From Epilithonimonas arachidiradicis (GTDB lineage Bacteria > Bacteroidota > Bacteroidia > Flavobacteriales > Weeksellaceae): DNA of 64,000 bases. Shown one piece after another: positions 1 through 8,792 of the stretch. The translations under genes and the position numbers were made by a program. Within the stretch, counting starts at the first letter, position 1; each line of letters opens with the position of its first letter. The notes under the pieces were generated by a model that saw only the letters and a program-made list of their open reading frames with translations, was not told where the DNA came from and did not search any database. The stretch covers positions 186,001-250,000 of the forward strand of contig NZ_RAQH01000002.1 of assembly GCF_003610695.1 (NCBI RefSeq), written 5' to 3'.

Positions 1-294
1 GAATTCGGATATCCGCCTTTTGCTGTAGATAATTGTGAGGTTCAAAGTACGGAAGAGATAGTTAACTTGAATGATAAAATTAAAATATCTCAAAATAAGT
101 CTAATGGTATCCTTACTATTATGAGTTCTTTAAAAATTGACAGCTATGCAATCCTTGATATGTCTGGAAGAGTTTTGAAAAGTGAAAAAACAGATAATAA
201 AAATATTGATATTTCTTATTTTAATAAAGGTGTTTACATCATTAAAGTTGAAACCAAACAAGGGGTTGCAAATTTAAAATTTATCAAAAATTAA
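1..294 (+). CDS. C-terminal fragment of a T9SS-secreted protein (5' end outside window)
   Basis: The frame is open from base 1 to the TAA at 292-294, so this is the tail of a longer gene whose start lies upstream of the window. About the last 65 residues have the pattern of a type A T9SS C-terminal sorting domain: a short beta-rich segment, then YAILDMSGRVLKSEK, a serine/aspartate turn, FNKGVYIIKVET and a basic end FIKN. In this family the domain directs export through the type IX system and is usually cleaved. The function of the upstream part cannot be seen. Confidence 0.85.
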   Translation, partial: EFGYPPFAVDNCEVQSTEEIVNLNDKIKISQNKSNGILTIMSSLKIDSYAILDMSGRVLKSEKTDNKNIDISYFNKGVYIIKVETKQGVANLKFIKN

Positions 295-298
295 AATT

Positions 299-314
299 CG
301 ACTTAACGAAGTCG
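299..314. repeat. 16-bp palindrome CGACTTAACGAAGTCG
   Basis: A hairpin with a 6-bp stem lies between the T9SS fragment and the DinB-like gene. It has no following T-run, so it is not a classical terminator. The motif CTTCGTTAGG found at 16314 and 35379 is similar in sequence. Confidence 0.4.
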
Positions 315-320
315 CTAACT

Positions 321-824
321 ATGACAGAATTCGAAAAATATATACAACGTTACCTTGATTTAGTTCCTTCGGAACATTGGATTGAAGAAATGAAAATGGC
401 TTCTGATGAAACTTTACAAATCTATGAGTCGCTTTCCGAGGAACAAGGTGATTACGCTTATGCGGAAGGAAAGTGGAGTTTGAAAACATTGTTGCAACAT
501 CTTATCGATACAGAAAAAGTATTTGCTTATCGTGCACTCAGATTTTCCAGAAAAGACCAATCTTTGGTTTCGGGATTTGATGAAGAAGCTTGGGCAGATC
601 ATTCTTATGCAGATAGAAGAACTTTAAAAAGTTTGATAAAAGAATTCAAATTAACCAGAAAATTATCAATCAAGTTCTTTAAAAATCTTCCGGAAGAAGC
701 CCTGCAATTGATTGGAATTGTGAATGGAAATGACATCAAAGTGGAAACCATCGGGAAATTAACAGTTGGTCACAACATTCATCATTTGAATATTATTAAG
801 GAAAGGTATTTGCCAAATTTATAA
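321..824 (+). CDS. DinB-family (DinB_2) protein
   Basis: A 167-residue protein of the DinB/YfiT four-helix-bundle superfamily. Visible hallmarks are the first-helix segment, the motif WSLKTLLQHLIDTEKVFAYRA around residues 52-72 with the typical metal-ligand histidine, and the C-terminal GHNIHHLNIIKERYL with the usual HxxHL signature. Members bind a divalent metal and include thiol transferases and stress-induced proteins; the substrate cannot be named. It begins at an ATG 26 bp after the previous stop, and the next gene overlaps its stop by one base, suggesting translational coupling. Confidence 0.8.
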   Translation: MTEFEKYIQRYLDLVPSEHWIEEMKMASDETLQIYESLSEEQGDYAYAEGKWSLKTLLQHLIDTEKVFAYRALRFSRKDQSLVSGFDEEAWADHSYADRRTLKSLIKEFKLTRKLSIKFFKNLPEEALQLIGIVNGNDIKVETIGKLTVGHNIHHLNIIKERYLPNL

Positions 825-1150
825 TGAATTTCTCAGAAGAAATATTAAATACTGCATTGGAGATGTCAATGGAATTCGGTGAGAATTGGTTGAGGCCTAT
901 TCACGAAAGAATTCATAAAAAGTATCCTGATATTTCTTCTGAGGATTTGGATAAATTAAATTCTATTTGCAAAAAGGTTAATCAATTTGCCAATAATTAT
1001 ATTTACAAAGGCGGTTCGGTTATCAATGGAGAAATCGAATTTGTAAATTTTAATCAATTCAAAAAAGATATTTTGTTAAAATACAGTTGGATATCAGAAA
1101 ATAACTTGAGCTATTTATACAGTCAAAGTTGTTATTACGCAAGAAAATGA
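824..1150 (+). CDS. hypothetical protein, 108 aa
   Basis: I do not recognise the family. The ATG shares its first base with the stop codon of the DinB-like gene (TAATG), the usual sign of a coupled pair. The protein is soluble with no signal peptide or membrane segment; it is rich in helix-forming residues and aromatic residues (WLRPIHERIHKKYP near the start, LSYLYSQSCYYARK at the end). The stop is four bases from the convergent lnt stop, with no obvious terminator between. Confidence 0.6.
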   Translation: MNFSEEILNTALEMSMEFGENWLRPIHERIHKKYPDISSEDLDKLNSICKKVNQFANNYIYKGGSVINGEIEFVNFNQFKKDILLKYSWISENNLSYLYSQSCYYARK

Positions 1151-1154
1151 TTTC

Positions 1155-2804
1155 CTATTTTTTCCTACTCAAATACTTTCTCCCGGGAATAAAAAGTAGC
1201 AACGCACCAATTACGAAAAGACAAATTCTGGAAAGAAAATCGCCGCTTTTGGTATAAAACGTTTCTTTGTCAATCAGATTGACTTTTGCGGTTAATGCGC
1301 CTTTTGCACCGTAAGGTAATTCGTCTACAATATCGCCTCGGGAATTGATGTGCGCACTTGTTCCACTATTCGCTGCTCTTGCAATTTCTCGTCTGGTTTC
1401 TATCGCACGAAGCTTTGCATAAACCAGCAATTGCTTATGACCTTGCGAATAGCCCCACCAAGAATCGTTGGTTATAATGGTTAAAAGATTGGCTCCTTTC
1501 TTGACATAACCAGTCACGAATTCTCCATAAATACTTTCGTAGCAAATGATTGGCGCAATTACAGATTTGTTGTAAGGATTGGCAAAAACTTTTCGTTCGT
1601 TGGAAATTCCAAGAGAGCGCGTTGTTCCGCCTAAATCCAACATTGCATCGCCTAAAATTGGCTTAAAAACTTTGATGTAAGGAAAAATCTCAACGCCGGG
1701 AACGAGCATTGCTTTATGGTAAACTTCGGGTTGTTGATTCGGGATAATTTGGATTGCAGAATTATACTCGTCCAGCCAAATGCCTTGTCTGTCAAGAAAA
1801 CTCGCTGTTGATGGTTTTTCTTCGTCTTCTCTATAAACATAATAGCTGGAAATTCCGCCAGAGAAAACAGATTTCGGATGTTGGGAAAGGAATCCTTTGA
1901 TATTATTAATCAACAAACTATTATTAAAACCTCTTTCGCTGAAACCTCCAATTCCCGGGAGTGAAGTTTCCGGTGCAAGATATAAATCGATTTTTGATTT
2001 TTTATCGCTTTGTAAAACCGAATTTTCTGTAGCCAATTTTAGCAAATCACTTTCAATTGTCAAACTGTCTTTCTGATATTTTTCGGTATATGGATCCAAA
2101 GCTGGTTGAAGCATCGTCACATTAATTGTTCCGATTGGTTTTACAGAATAATTATAATATTTAACTAAAGAAATGACCATTGGAAGAATGATAAAACCTG
2201 CTGTCATCAAAACATTTTTAATCAAAGATTTTCTGATTCTTCCAGCTTCCCAAATTCTTATCGTATAAAATACCAGAACATTACAAATCAAAATCCAGAA
2301 ACTGCCGCCGGTGGCACCTAAAGTGTCATACCACTGAACAAACTGATGATATTCTGCAAAGACATTTCCGAGATTCAGCCAAGGCCAGGTAAATTCCCAA
2401 ATGAGATGAAGCTTTTCAAAACACATCCAAATCGCTACAAAAAAGACCAATCCGAAATAAGTTCCCTGACTTTTTTTATAAATATGATAAAACACAAAAA
2501 CCAACGCCATAAAAAATGAATTGGTCAAAACTGGAAACAAAACTGCCAAAAGAGATTTGCTTCCGTCAGGCAATTGCGAATTGTAAAGCCAGCCCGTCGT
2601 AACCCAATTCCAAATCAAAAATGTGAGGTATGAAAAACAAAAAACTGCCAATCTTTTCTTTTTGATATCGCTGAATTTTGCAATGTTGTGTTCCATCATC
2701 AAAAGCGGAACCCAAGCAAAAAATATAAAAAACGGAATCCCGTATGTCGGCCACGAAATGGCTAACAAAACGCCCGAAATTAAAGCAAGTAAAAGGTTTT
2801 TCAT
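1155..2804 (-). CDS. lnt: apolipoprotein N-acyltransferase
   Basis: Lnt performs the last step of lipoprotein maturation in the inner membrane: it moves an acyl chain from a phospholipid to the N-terminal cysteine of apolipoproteins. The first ~220 residues are multi-spanning hydrophobic helices, followed by a nitrilase domain. The nitrilase triad is visible: Glu in APETSLPG, Lys in YHKAMLVPG and Cys in IICYESIYG. A final hydrophobic segment ends in basic residues. The open frame extends to a TTG at 2828, but the ATG at 2804 (MKNLLLALISG) starts directly with the first membrane helix and is preferred, giving 549 aa. It follows gldG on the same strand, separated by an inverted-repeat element. 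Confidence 0.94.
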   Translation of the reverse strand: MKNLLLALISGVLLAISWPTYGIPFFIFFAWVPLLMMEHNIAKFSDIKKKRLAVFCFSYLTFLIWNWVTTGWLYNSQLPDGSKSLLAVLFPVLTNSFFMALVFVFYHIYKKSQGTYFGLVFFVAIWMCFEKLHLIWEFTWPWLNLGNVFAEYHQFVQWYDTLGATGGSFWILICNVLVFYTIRIWEAGRIRKSLIKNVLMTAGFIILPMVISLVKYYNYSVKPIGTINVTMLQPALDPYTEKYQKDSLTIESDLLKLATENSVLQSDKKSKIDLYLAPETSLPGIGGFSERGFNNSLLINNIKGFLSQHPKSVFSGGISSYYVYREDEEKPSTASFLDRQGIWLDEYNSAIQIIPNQQPEVYHKAMLVPGVEIFPYIKVFKPILGDAMLDLGGTTRSLGISNERKVFANPYNKSVIAPIICYESIYGEFVTGYVKKGANLLTIITNDSWWGYSQGHKQLLVYAKLRAIETRREIARAANSGTSAHINSRGDIVDELPYGAKGALTAKVNLIDKETFYTKSGDFLSRICLFVIGALLLFIPGRKYLSRKK

Positions 2805-2820
2805 TGTTTTAATATTTTCA

Positions 2821-2954
2821 AACCACAAAAGTCACAAAAGCTATCATCTTTTTAAATTTTTCAAATGTTCAAAAAAGAACATATTATTTAAATTATCTTT
2901 TTTGCTCTTTTACAAATTTTCTGTACTTGATTTTCTTTTGTGACTTTTGTGGTT
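2821..2954. repeat. inverted-repeat element, CTTTTGTGACTTTTGTGGTT type
   Basis: The ends are a perfect 20-bp inverted repeat (2821-2840 and 2935-2954) enclosing about 94 bp of A+T-rich sequence with no convincing gene. The element lies between gldG and lnt. Related elements are seen at 46313, 48774 and 50367. It could fold into a long hairpin in a gldG-lnt transcript. A MITE-like origin is inference; there are no visible target-site duplications. Confidence 0.75.
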
Positions 2955-2977
2955 CAATTATTAATTTTAAACATATA

Positions 2978-4636
2978 TTAAGAAAACATTTTCTTTCTCA
3001 AGAAATAAAATCCGGCTCCTAAAGCCCCTAGAATTCCTAACGGTAAAAGCAGATTAAACCATTGCCAATCGGATTTTTCTGAATCAATTCTTTGTCTGTC
3101 GAGCAATCTCACTTCAATTGTTCTGTCTCTTAGTTCCATTATATTGCTGTCGTCTAACAGGTAATCCAAAGCATTTCTCAAAAATTGTGCGTTGCCGTAA
3201 TGTTCTTTGGTCAGCAAATCTTCTCCCAAAGGAAGTGGTTGTCCTTTCCAGATTTGATTTCTGGCAATATCACCATCGGCAATCACGAGCATTTTATTCT
3301 CAGGACTTTGAGCTTTGAATCCAGGATAAGAATTCTTCTCGCTTCTTGTCGCATAAGCAGATTTGAATTTCCCTTCCAAAGCCACCGCAAAAATCTTCGG
3401 TGGAGTTGGGCGTTCCATTTCTCCGATGCTGTCTGTTCTTACGATTTCAGAAAGTGCAATGTAATTCGGAACAGTTTTGCTAGTGGTTCTTTCGCTGGAT
3501 TCGAAAAGAACTTTGGTTTTGATATTTGGTCTTCCCAGTGTATCAATCGAAGTCGGAAATTCGAATTTTACAGGATTGATGTTTTTGGTAATCGGATTTT
3601 TGGTTTCAGCGATTCCTAACGGGAAATAAGGCCAAAGGAAACTGCTATACTGTGGATTACCGGCAACTTCACCCGAAACAATTCTTACCAACGCCGATTT
3701 TTTCATATCCTTTACCAACGCCGGATTAATTCTCAATCCATAATTAAACATAAAATCAGTCAGATTAAGGTCAATCGGATAAGCCATTATTTTCTTGGCC
3801 TGGAAAAGGGTGTCCATTTCAGCATTGACTGCATCAATCATCCAAAGTGTTTTTCCGCCATTCATAATGTATTGGTCAAGAATCACCTTTTCATTATCAG
3901 TAAAAGCCTTTCTTGGTTTTGCAATAACCAGAGCGTCCATTTGTTTTAGTTTAGAAACATCTGCCAAAGACAATTCAGTTTTGTTTTCCGGAATGATGGG
4001 ACCAATATTGTAATTCTCCATTGCCAAATCCAAAAATCCACGGAATTCATCCGGACTCAATTCTTGCTGGTTCACCAAGAAACCAATATTCTTCGCCGTT
4101 TCTTCCGTCATTCCTTTGATAGTGGAAGCGAAGTTATATTCTAAGTTCTCAATGGATTTGTTCAGTTGTGTCGCTGCGTCAATTCCGGATTGCTGAACAA
4201 TCAATGGAACAGAAGTTCCATAACCATTGTATTTAATAGCAGCATAAGGAAACATCACGATTTCGGAGATCTTCCCGTCTTTCATATCAGGAAGAATCGA
4301 AGGCTGCATTCCCATTCCTTTCAATGTATCCTGCGGGATTTTCTCAGCAATCGGATCACGGAATTTATAATCGATTTTCGGATTGATTTTTCGGAACTCG
4401 TCCAGCATAAATTTAGTTTCGTTCGAAAGCTGTTTGAAAGAAGCCGGAAAATCGCCTTCCAGATAGACCTCAATCGTCATCGGTTTTTTTACATTTTCCA
4501 AAACTTTGATTGTTGATTCCGAAAGTGTGTAGCGTTTTTCAGCCGTCAAATCAAAACGTTTATAGACAAGTCCGCTCATCCCGATAATCAGGAGAACAGC
4601 TATGATAATCAAAGTGATTTTATTTTTTTTATTCAT
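2978..4636 (-). CDS. gldG: gliding motility ABC transporter component GldG
   Basis: A 552-residue protein of the GldG family (ABC_transp_aux type). It has an N-terminal membrane anchor (ITLIIIAVLLIIGMSGLVY), then a large extracytoplasmic part beginning with the characteristic LTAEKRYTLSESTIKVLENV. It closes with a second membrane helix (FNLLLPLGILGALGAGFYFL) and a basic tail. In Flavobacterium johnsoniae GldF and GldG work with the ATPase GldA and are needed for gliding. Here gldG follows gldF; gldA is not in the window. The 256-bp gap between the two genes is filled by a 21-bp tandem repeat. Confidence 0.93.
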   Translation of the reverse strand: MNKKNKITLIIIAVLLIIGMSGLVYKRFDLTAEKRYTLSESTIKVLENVKKPMTIEVYLEGDFPASFKQLSNETKFMLDEFRKINPKIDYKFRDPIAEKIPQDTLKGMGMQPSILPDMKDGKISEIVMFPYAAIKYNGYGTSVPLIVQQSGIDAATQLNKSIENLEYNFASTIKGMTEETAKNIGFLVNQQELSPDEFRGFLDLAMENYNIGPIIPENKTELSLADVSKLKQMDALVIAKPRKAFTDNEKVILDQYIMNGGKTLWMIDAVNAEMDTLFQAKKIMAYPIDLNLTDFMFNYGLRINPALVKDMKKSALVRIVSGEVAGNPQYSSFLWPYFPLGIAETKNPITKNINPVKFEFPTSIDTLGRPNIKTKVLFESSERTTSKTVPNYIALSEIVRTDSIGEMERPTPPKIFAVALEGKFKSAYATRSEKNSYPGFKAQSPENKMLVIADGDIARNQIWKGQPLPLGEDLLTKEHYGNAQFLRNALDYLLDDSNIMELRDRTIEVRLLDRQRIDSEKSDWQWFNLLLPLGILGALGAGFYFLRKKMFS

Positions 4637-4652
4637 CTTTATTTAGTTGTCA

Positions 4653-4892
4653 GTTGAAGGATTTTTTATTTTGATCTTCCACCCTTTTTGCATCAACTTC
4701 CATCCTTTTTGCCTCTTCGTCGAAGCTTTTAGGCTTTAAGTTGAGCCTATAAGGCTCGTTTTCTATCCTTTTAGAGTGGTTTTTGAACCAAATAGGCTGG
4801 TTTTCCACCCTTTTTGTGTCTTTATCGAGCCCTTTTGGCTGGATTTCCACCCTTTTTGGCTGGTTCTTAATACTTTTTTCTTGATTCTTTCC
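4653..4892 (-). repeat. 21-bp tandem repeat array between gldF and gldG
   Basis: On the minus strand nine successive units of exactly 21 nt run from about 4857 to 4669, with degenerate partial units at both ends. The consensus core is close to AAAAGGRTGGAAAACCAGCC. Translated, each unit is a heptad such as KRVENQP, KRIENEP, KRMEVDA or KRVEDQN. The array is open in the same frame as gldF from directly after the gldF stop to a TGA at 4650-4652, and an internal GTG gives a 66-codon open frame (4650-4850). I treat it as repeat DNA rather than a gene. Confidence 0.85.
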
Positions 4893-5621
4893 TTATTTCT
4901 TTTTCCAAACAAACCAGCTTGCCAATCCTAATCCTAAGAATATGACGAAAAGAAAATAGCAGACGTCTCTTGTGTCAATTTGGCCTCTTGTAAATACCAA
5001 AAAATGCTGGTAAAACCCTATATTCTGCAAAATATAATCTGCTCCTCCCATTAATTTATAACTTGCCAATTGCTCAATCCCAAAATAAAGAATGAAACAA
5101 AGGAAAACGCCCAACAGATAAGCCATAATTTGGTTCGATGACAGCGACGAAGCTAAAATCCCGACTGCGGAAAAAGCGGCAATCAGAATAATCAAACCGA
5201 TATAACTTCCGAAAGTCATACTTCCGTCTATATTGCCTTCCGGAACGCCCAAAACGTAAACAGTATAATAATAAACCAACGATGGCAACAAACATAAAAT
5301 GCCAACCAGCCAAACGGAAAGAAATTTCCCGCCAACGATTTCGGTAATTTTCACCGGTTGAGAAAACAGCCAAAATAAGGTTCCGGATTGTTCTTCCTCA
5401 GCCAAAGTTCTCATACTGATTGCGGGAATGATGAACATAAAAAGCCAAGGAGAGAGCACAAAGAAACTTTGCAGTGTCGCACTTCCAATCTCGAAAAGAT
5501 TAAAATTGTTCTCGAAGAAGAACAGGAATAATGCGGAAATAATACTGAAAGCAGCGATGATAAGCCACGCATTCCAGTTTCCGAAAAAATTCCAAAGTTC
5601 CTTTTTGAATATAGCTATCAT
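4893..5621 (-). CDS. gldF: gliding motility ABC transporter permease GldF
   Basis: A 242-residue ABC-2 type permease. It begins MIAIFKKELWNFFGNWNAWL and shows about six hydrophobic spans, with the conserved family segment FLLSPWLFMFIIPAISMRTLAEEEQ-like region followed by SGTLFWLFSQPVKITEIVGGKF. It should form the membrane channel part of the GldAFG complex needed for gliding and, in some flavobacteria, chitin use. The C-terminus WFVWKKK is directly followed by TAA and then by the in-frame 21-bp repeat array. It is co-oriented with gldG and lnt downstream. Confidence 0.92.
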   Translation of the reverse strand: MIAIFKKELWNFFGNWNAWLIIAAFSIISALFLFFFENNFNLFEIGSATLQSFFVLSPWLFMFIIPAISMRTLAEEEQSGTLFWLFSQPVKITEIVGGKFLSVWLVGILCLLPSLVYYYTVYVLGVPEGNIDGSMTFGSYIGLIILIAAFSAVGILASSLSSNQIMAYLLGVFLCFILYFGIEQLASYKLMGGADYILQNIGFYQHFLVFTRGQIDTRDVCYFLFVIFLGLGLASWFVWKKK

Positions 5622-5689
5622 AAATGGTTGTAGAGTTTGAGTGTATTAGAGTTTTAGGTTTTATTGTTAGACCGATGCTTTTGAATTCT

Positions 5690-6256
5690 TCAGTCTTTAC
5701 TCTTTGTTCTTTTATCTTTATTTTTATTCACCAGTTTTACAATCGAAGTTATCAGAATAATGATTCCAAAAAACCCGAGTAATAACTGCCACCAATATTG
5801 TATAACGGAATATTTGAGAATTACTGTAAAAACAACTGCGAATAAAATAAATGTTGCAATCTCATTGAATTGTCGAAGCTTGATATTCGGAATCGAGAGT
5901 GTGTTTCCGTTGAGGTTTTTCAGTTCTTTCACTCGTTTCCAGCACCAGAAATGGTAAACTCCAAGTCCAATAAGAAATGTCAGTTTCAAATGAAACCAAG
6001 GTGTTTTAAGTAATCCGGAATTAAGAAAAATCATAGTGAGTCCACTTAACAACATCAGAATTCCGGCGGGAACAGTGATTATATTCCAAAGTCTGACTGC
6101 CATAAAGCTGTATTGATTTCTGAGAATCTGCTGTTTCACTTCATCAAACTCATCAGTATCCTTATAATAGACAAATAATCTCACGAGATAGAAAATCCCG
6201 GCAAAATAACTTACCATAAAAATAATATGAATTGCCTTGATAATCGTGTAAAGCAT
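5690..6256 (-). CDS. hemJ: CopD/HemJ-family membrane protein (probable protoporphyrinogen oxidase HemJ)
   Basis: A 188-residue protein with about five hydrophobic spans. The opening TIIKAIHIIFMVSYFAGIFYLVR contains the conserved histidine of the HemJ (UPF0093) family, and the conserved basic HLKLTFLIGLGVYHFW follows in the third span. HemJ oxidises protoporphyrinogen IX in haem synthesis in many bacteria. The motif pattern supports HemJ over other CopD-like proteins, but the assignment is by family only. It ends in a lysine-rich tail. A second haem gene, hemL, lies at 18831. Confidence 0.75.
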   Translation of the reverse strand: MLYTIIKAIHIIFMVSYFAGIFYLVRLFVYYKDTDEFDEVKQQILRNQYSFMAVRLWNIITVPAGILMLLSGLTMIFLNSGLLKTPWFHLKLTFLIGLGVYHFWCWKRVKELKNLNGNTLSIPNIKLRQFNEIATFILFAVVFTVILKYSVIQYWWQLLLGFFGIIILITSIVKLVNKNKDKRTKSKD

Positions 6257-6402
6257 CTACGGATTTTTTGCAAAGATACTTTTATTTGCTTGAAGATAAA
6301 ATTTGAATTAAATCATCTGTATTAGGTTATTGATATTAAGTTTAGATTTTTATAATCATATTTTGATTTAAAATCTTTATATTGTGCCAAAATAATAATT
6401 CT

Positions 6403-8565
6403 ATGAAAACAAAATTACAATTGTTTGTCTTTTTAGTTTTCGGTATTTTGGGTTTCGCTCAATTAAGACCAATTGCTAAAGAAGTCAATGATTATCATTC
6501 GAAAAGAATCAATTTTCAATCAGTTAAACTTTTTGATCTTGATAATTCAGGAAAACAAACAGCTTATCAGCAAGCAGCCAGAGATCTGAAGGTTTTGAAT
6601 CTGGATGGAAATAAACTGTCAAATATTCTGCTAGAACGACCAGAAGCTATAGAATTCACTTTTCCTTTTGAGAATAAAGAATTGGTACTTGAAATGGTAA
6701 AAGTAGATATTTATTCCCCAGAATTTCAAGTTGAAACTAATAAAAGGAAAATTAATAATTATAAAAAGGGCGTTTTCTACAGAGGAATTATTAAAGGAGA
6801 TAACAAATCGGTAGTTGCTTTTAGTTTTTTTGATAATGATATTGTTGGGATTGCATCTGCGCCTCAAATAGGAAATGTGATATTAGGAAAGGCTAAAAAT
6901 TCTGACGATTTTGTGGTTTATAATGATCAAAAATTAACGGGAAGCAATCCTTTTATTTGTGCAGTAGATGAGTTGATGGAAAATGAAAAGCAGAAAGCTA
7001 GTTTTGATCCAAAAACTTCAAAAGCACCACAAGTGACTAATAATTGTGTAAGAGTTTACTATGAAATATGCAACCAGCCTTTTCAGCAAAATGGTTCCAG
7101 TGTAGTCAATACGGTTAACTGGATCTCAGCTGTGCATAATAATATCAATACGCTGTATGTCAATGATGGTGTAAAAATGTCTCTTAAAACTGTTAAGGTT
7201 TGGGAAACCGCAGATCCTTACACAGGAACATATAATCAGAATCTTACTGCATTCAGAGCTAATACACCAACTTTTGACGGAGACTTGGCACATCTTGTCA
7301 ACTACCCCGCGACAACCAGTGTTGCTTATCTTAATTCGTTATGCAGTTCCAATAAATATGCTTATTCTGGGATCAATATGACTTATAGTAATGTTCCAAC
7401 TTATTCCTGGACTATAATGGCAATGACACACGAGATGGGACACTCGCTAGGGTCTCCACATACGCATGCCTGTTTCTGGAACGGTAATAATACACCTATT
7501 GATTGGTGCGGTCCAACTGCCAGACCTGCAATTATTGATAGTGAGGGGTTAAATTGCTCATCCGATGTAATACCTGAAAATGGTGGAACAATAATGAGCT
7601 ACTGCCATCTGATGCCTGTAGGCGTTAATTTTTCTCTAGGTTTTGGGGAGCAGCCAGGCGCTTTGATAAGACAGACAGTTGATTCCAAAGCTTGTTTAGG
7701 GACAGATTGTATCAATGTTTGCGGTGTTACGATTACCGGTTTAGGAATTAGTAATACAACAAAAACAACCTTTACTGCTACTATCTCCGATATAACCTCA
7801 ACGCAATGGAAATACAAGGTGTCAAAAATGGATGGTACAGTTTTGAAATCTGAAAATACCAATGTGAAAACAATCACTATCACTGATCTTTTACCCGCAA
7901 CTTTTTATAAATTGGAGGTTGGAACAGATTGTTCAGGAGCTTATCAACTAAGTCAAATTATCTTAACGGATGATGACTGGTGTGGCAAAACCATTACGGA
8001 TTCTGGTGGTGTAGATGGAAATTATACCAATGGTGAAATTTGGACCAAGACTTTTTATCCAGATAATTCTAATCAAAAACTTAAAATTACTTTTCAGGAA
8101 TTTGATTTGGAACAAGGTTATGATTTTCTAATGATCAGAAATGGAACTGCAACTTCTCCAACTTTTTCTGGAGCGGCTAATTTAAGCGGAACATCACTTC
8201 CAGCTTCATATCAATCCACGCATTCAACAGGGGCTATCACTATTACGTTTCGTTCAGATTCCGAAGTTACGGCAAAAGGATTCAAAGCTTTATTGGGTTG
8301 CTCAACATTGGGTATTGATGAACTTACAGATTCTAAGGAACCAATGCTTTCTCCAAATCCTGTTAAAAATCAATTTATTTTGAAAGGAATACCAAATATT
8401 GTCAATGTTGAAGTTTATGATTTATCTGGAAAATTATTGAAAAAATTTGATCAGAAAAGTTTGGCAAAAAAATCATTTGATGTTTCCAAATTAAAATCAG
8501 GCTATTATATAGTGAAAATAAAAACCGATAAAGAGACTATCAGTAAGAAAATAGTAAAAGAATAA
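6403..8565 (+). CDS. T9SS-secreted metzincin metalloprotease with CUB-like domain (paralogue 1)
   Basis: A 720-residue secreted protein. A signal peptide (MKTKLQLFVFLVFGILGFAQ) is followed by a pro-region. The reprolysin-like catalytic domain carries HEMGHSLGSPH, with the first zinc-binding His at residue 343 and a Met-turn-like IMSYCHLM after it. A fibronectin-like segment, a CUB-like domain (starting WCGKTITDSGG, about 525-640) and a T9SS type A sorting domain (SPNPVKNQF to KKIVKE) complete it. The frame could begin at TTG 6382, but the ATG at 6403 begins the signal peptide. A hairpin terminator follows. It is closely related to the next gene. Confidence 0.92.
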   Translation: MKTKLQLFVFLVFGILGFAQLRPIAKEVNDYHSKRINFQSVKLFDLDNSGKQTAYQQAARDLKVLNLDGNKLSNILLERPEAIEFTFPFENKELVLEMVKVDIYSPEFQVETNKRKINNYKKGVFYRGIIKGDNKSVVAFSFFDNDIVGIASAPQIGNVILGKAKNSDDFVVYNDQKLTGSNPFICAVDELMENEKQKASFDPKTSKAPQVTNNCVRVYYEICNQPFQQNGSSVVNTVNWISAVHNNINTLYVNDGVKMSLKTVKVWETADPYTGTYNQNLTAFRANTPTFDGDLAHLVNYPATTSVAYLNSLCSSNKYAYSGINMTYSNVPTYSWTIMAMTHEMGHSLGSPHTHACFWNGNNTPIDWCGPTARPAIIDSEGLNCSSDVIPENGGTIMSYCHLMPVGVNFSLGFGEQPGALIRQTVDSKACLGTDCINVCGVTITGLGISNTTKTTFTATISDITSTQWKYKVSKMDGTVLKSENTNVKTITITDLLPATFYKLEVGTDCSGAYQLSQIILTDDDWCGKTITDSGGVDGNYTNGEIWTKTFYPDNSNQKLKITFQEFDLEQGYDFLMIRNGTATSPTFSGAANLSGTSLPASYQSTHSTGAITITFRSDSEVTAKGFKALLGCSTLGIDELTDSKEPMLSPNPVKNQFILKGIPNIVNVEVYDLSGKLLKKFDQKSLAKKSFDVSKLKSGYYIVKIKTDKETISKKIVKE

Positions 8566-8585
8566 TTGTTTTGCATTAGTAATTA

Positions 8586-8619
8586 AATAGCCGAAAATAA
8601 GTTTTTGGCTATTTTTTTT
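8586..8619 (+). terminator. rho-independent terminator
   Basis: A stem of AATAGCC/GGCTATT extended by A-T pairs is followed by eight T residues, 20 bp after the stop of the first metalloprotease. The two paralogous proteases are therefore probably separate transcripts. Confidence 0.8.
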
Positions 8620-8792
8620 GATTTTTAATCAATTTATGATTTGTTACTCTAAGCTATTTTTATTGTTATATGAAAATAAATCAAATTTGATTATAAATTT
8701 TAAATTAATATAAAACTGTTAAAATGTAATTTGAGGAGTTGATTCTGAAAAAAAAACCTTTTTTTTGTAGGATAAATTTAATTATTCTAATT

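Noticed and set aside
2623-2943. 106-codon plus-strand open frame across lnt start
   Set aside because: It runs through the antisense of lnt and an inverted-repeat element, and has no domain or start context.
4650-4850. 66-codon open frame in the gldF-gldG gap as a gene
   Set aside because: It starts at a GTG inside a 21-nt tandem repeat and has no start context; the frame is open because the repeat period is a multiple of three.
4653-4892. CRISPR array
   Set aside because: The units are contiguous 21-mers with no unique spacers of regular length and no cas genes nearby.
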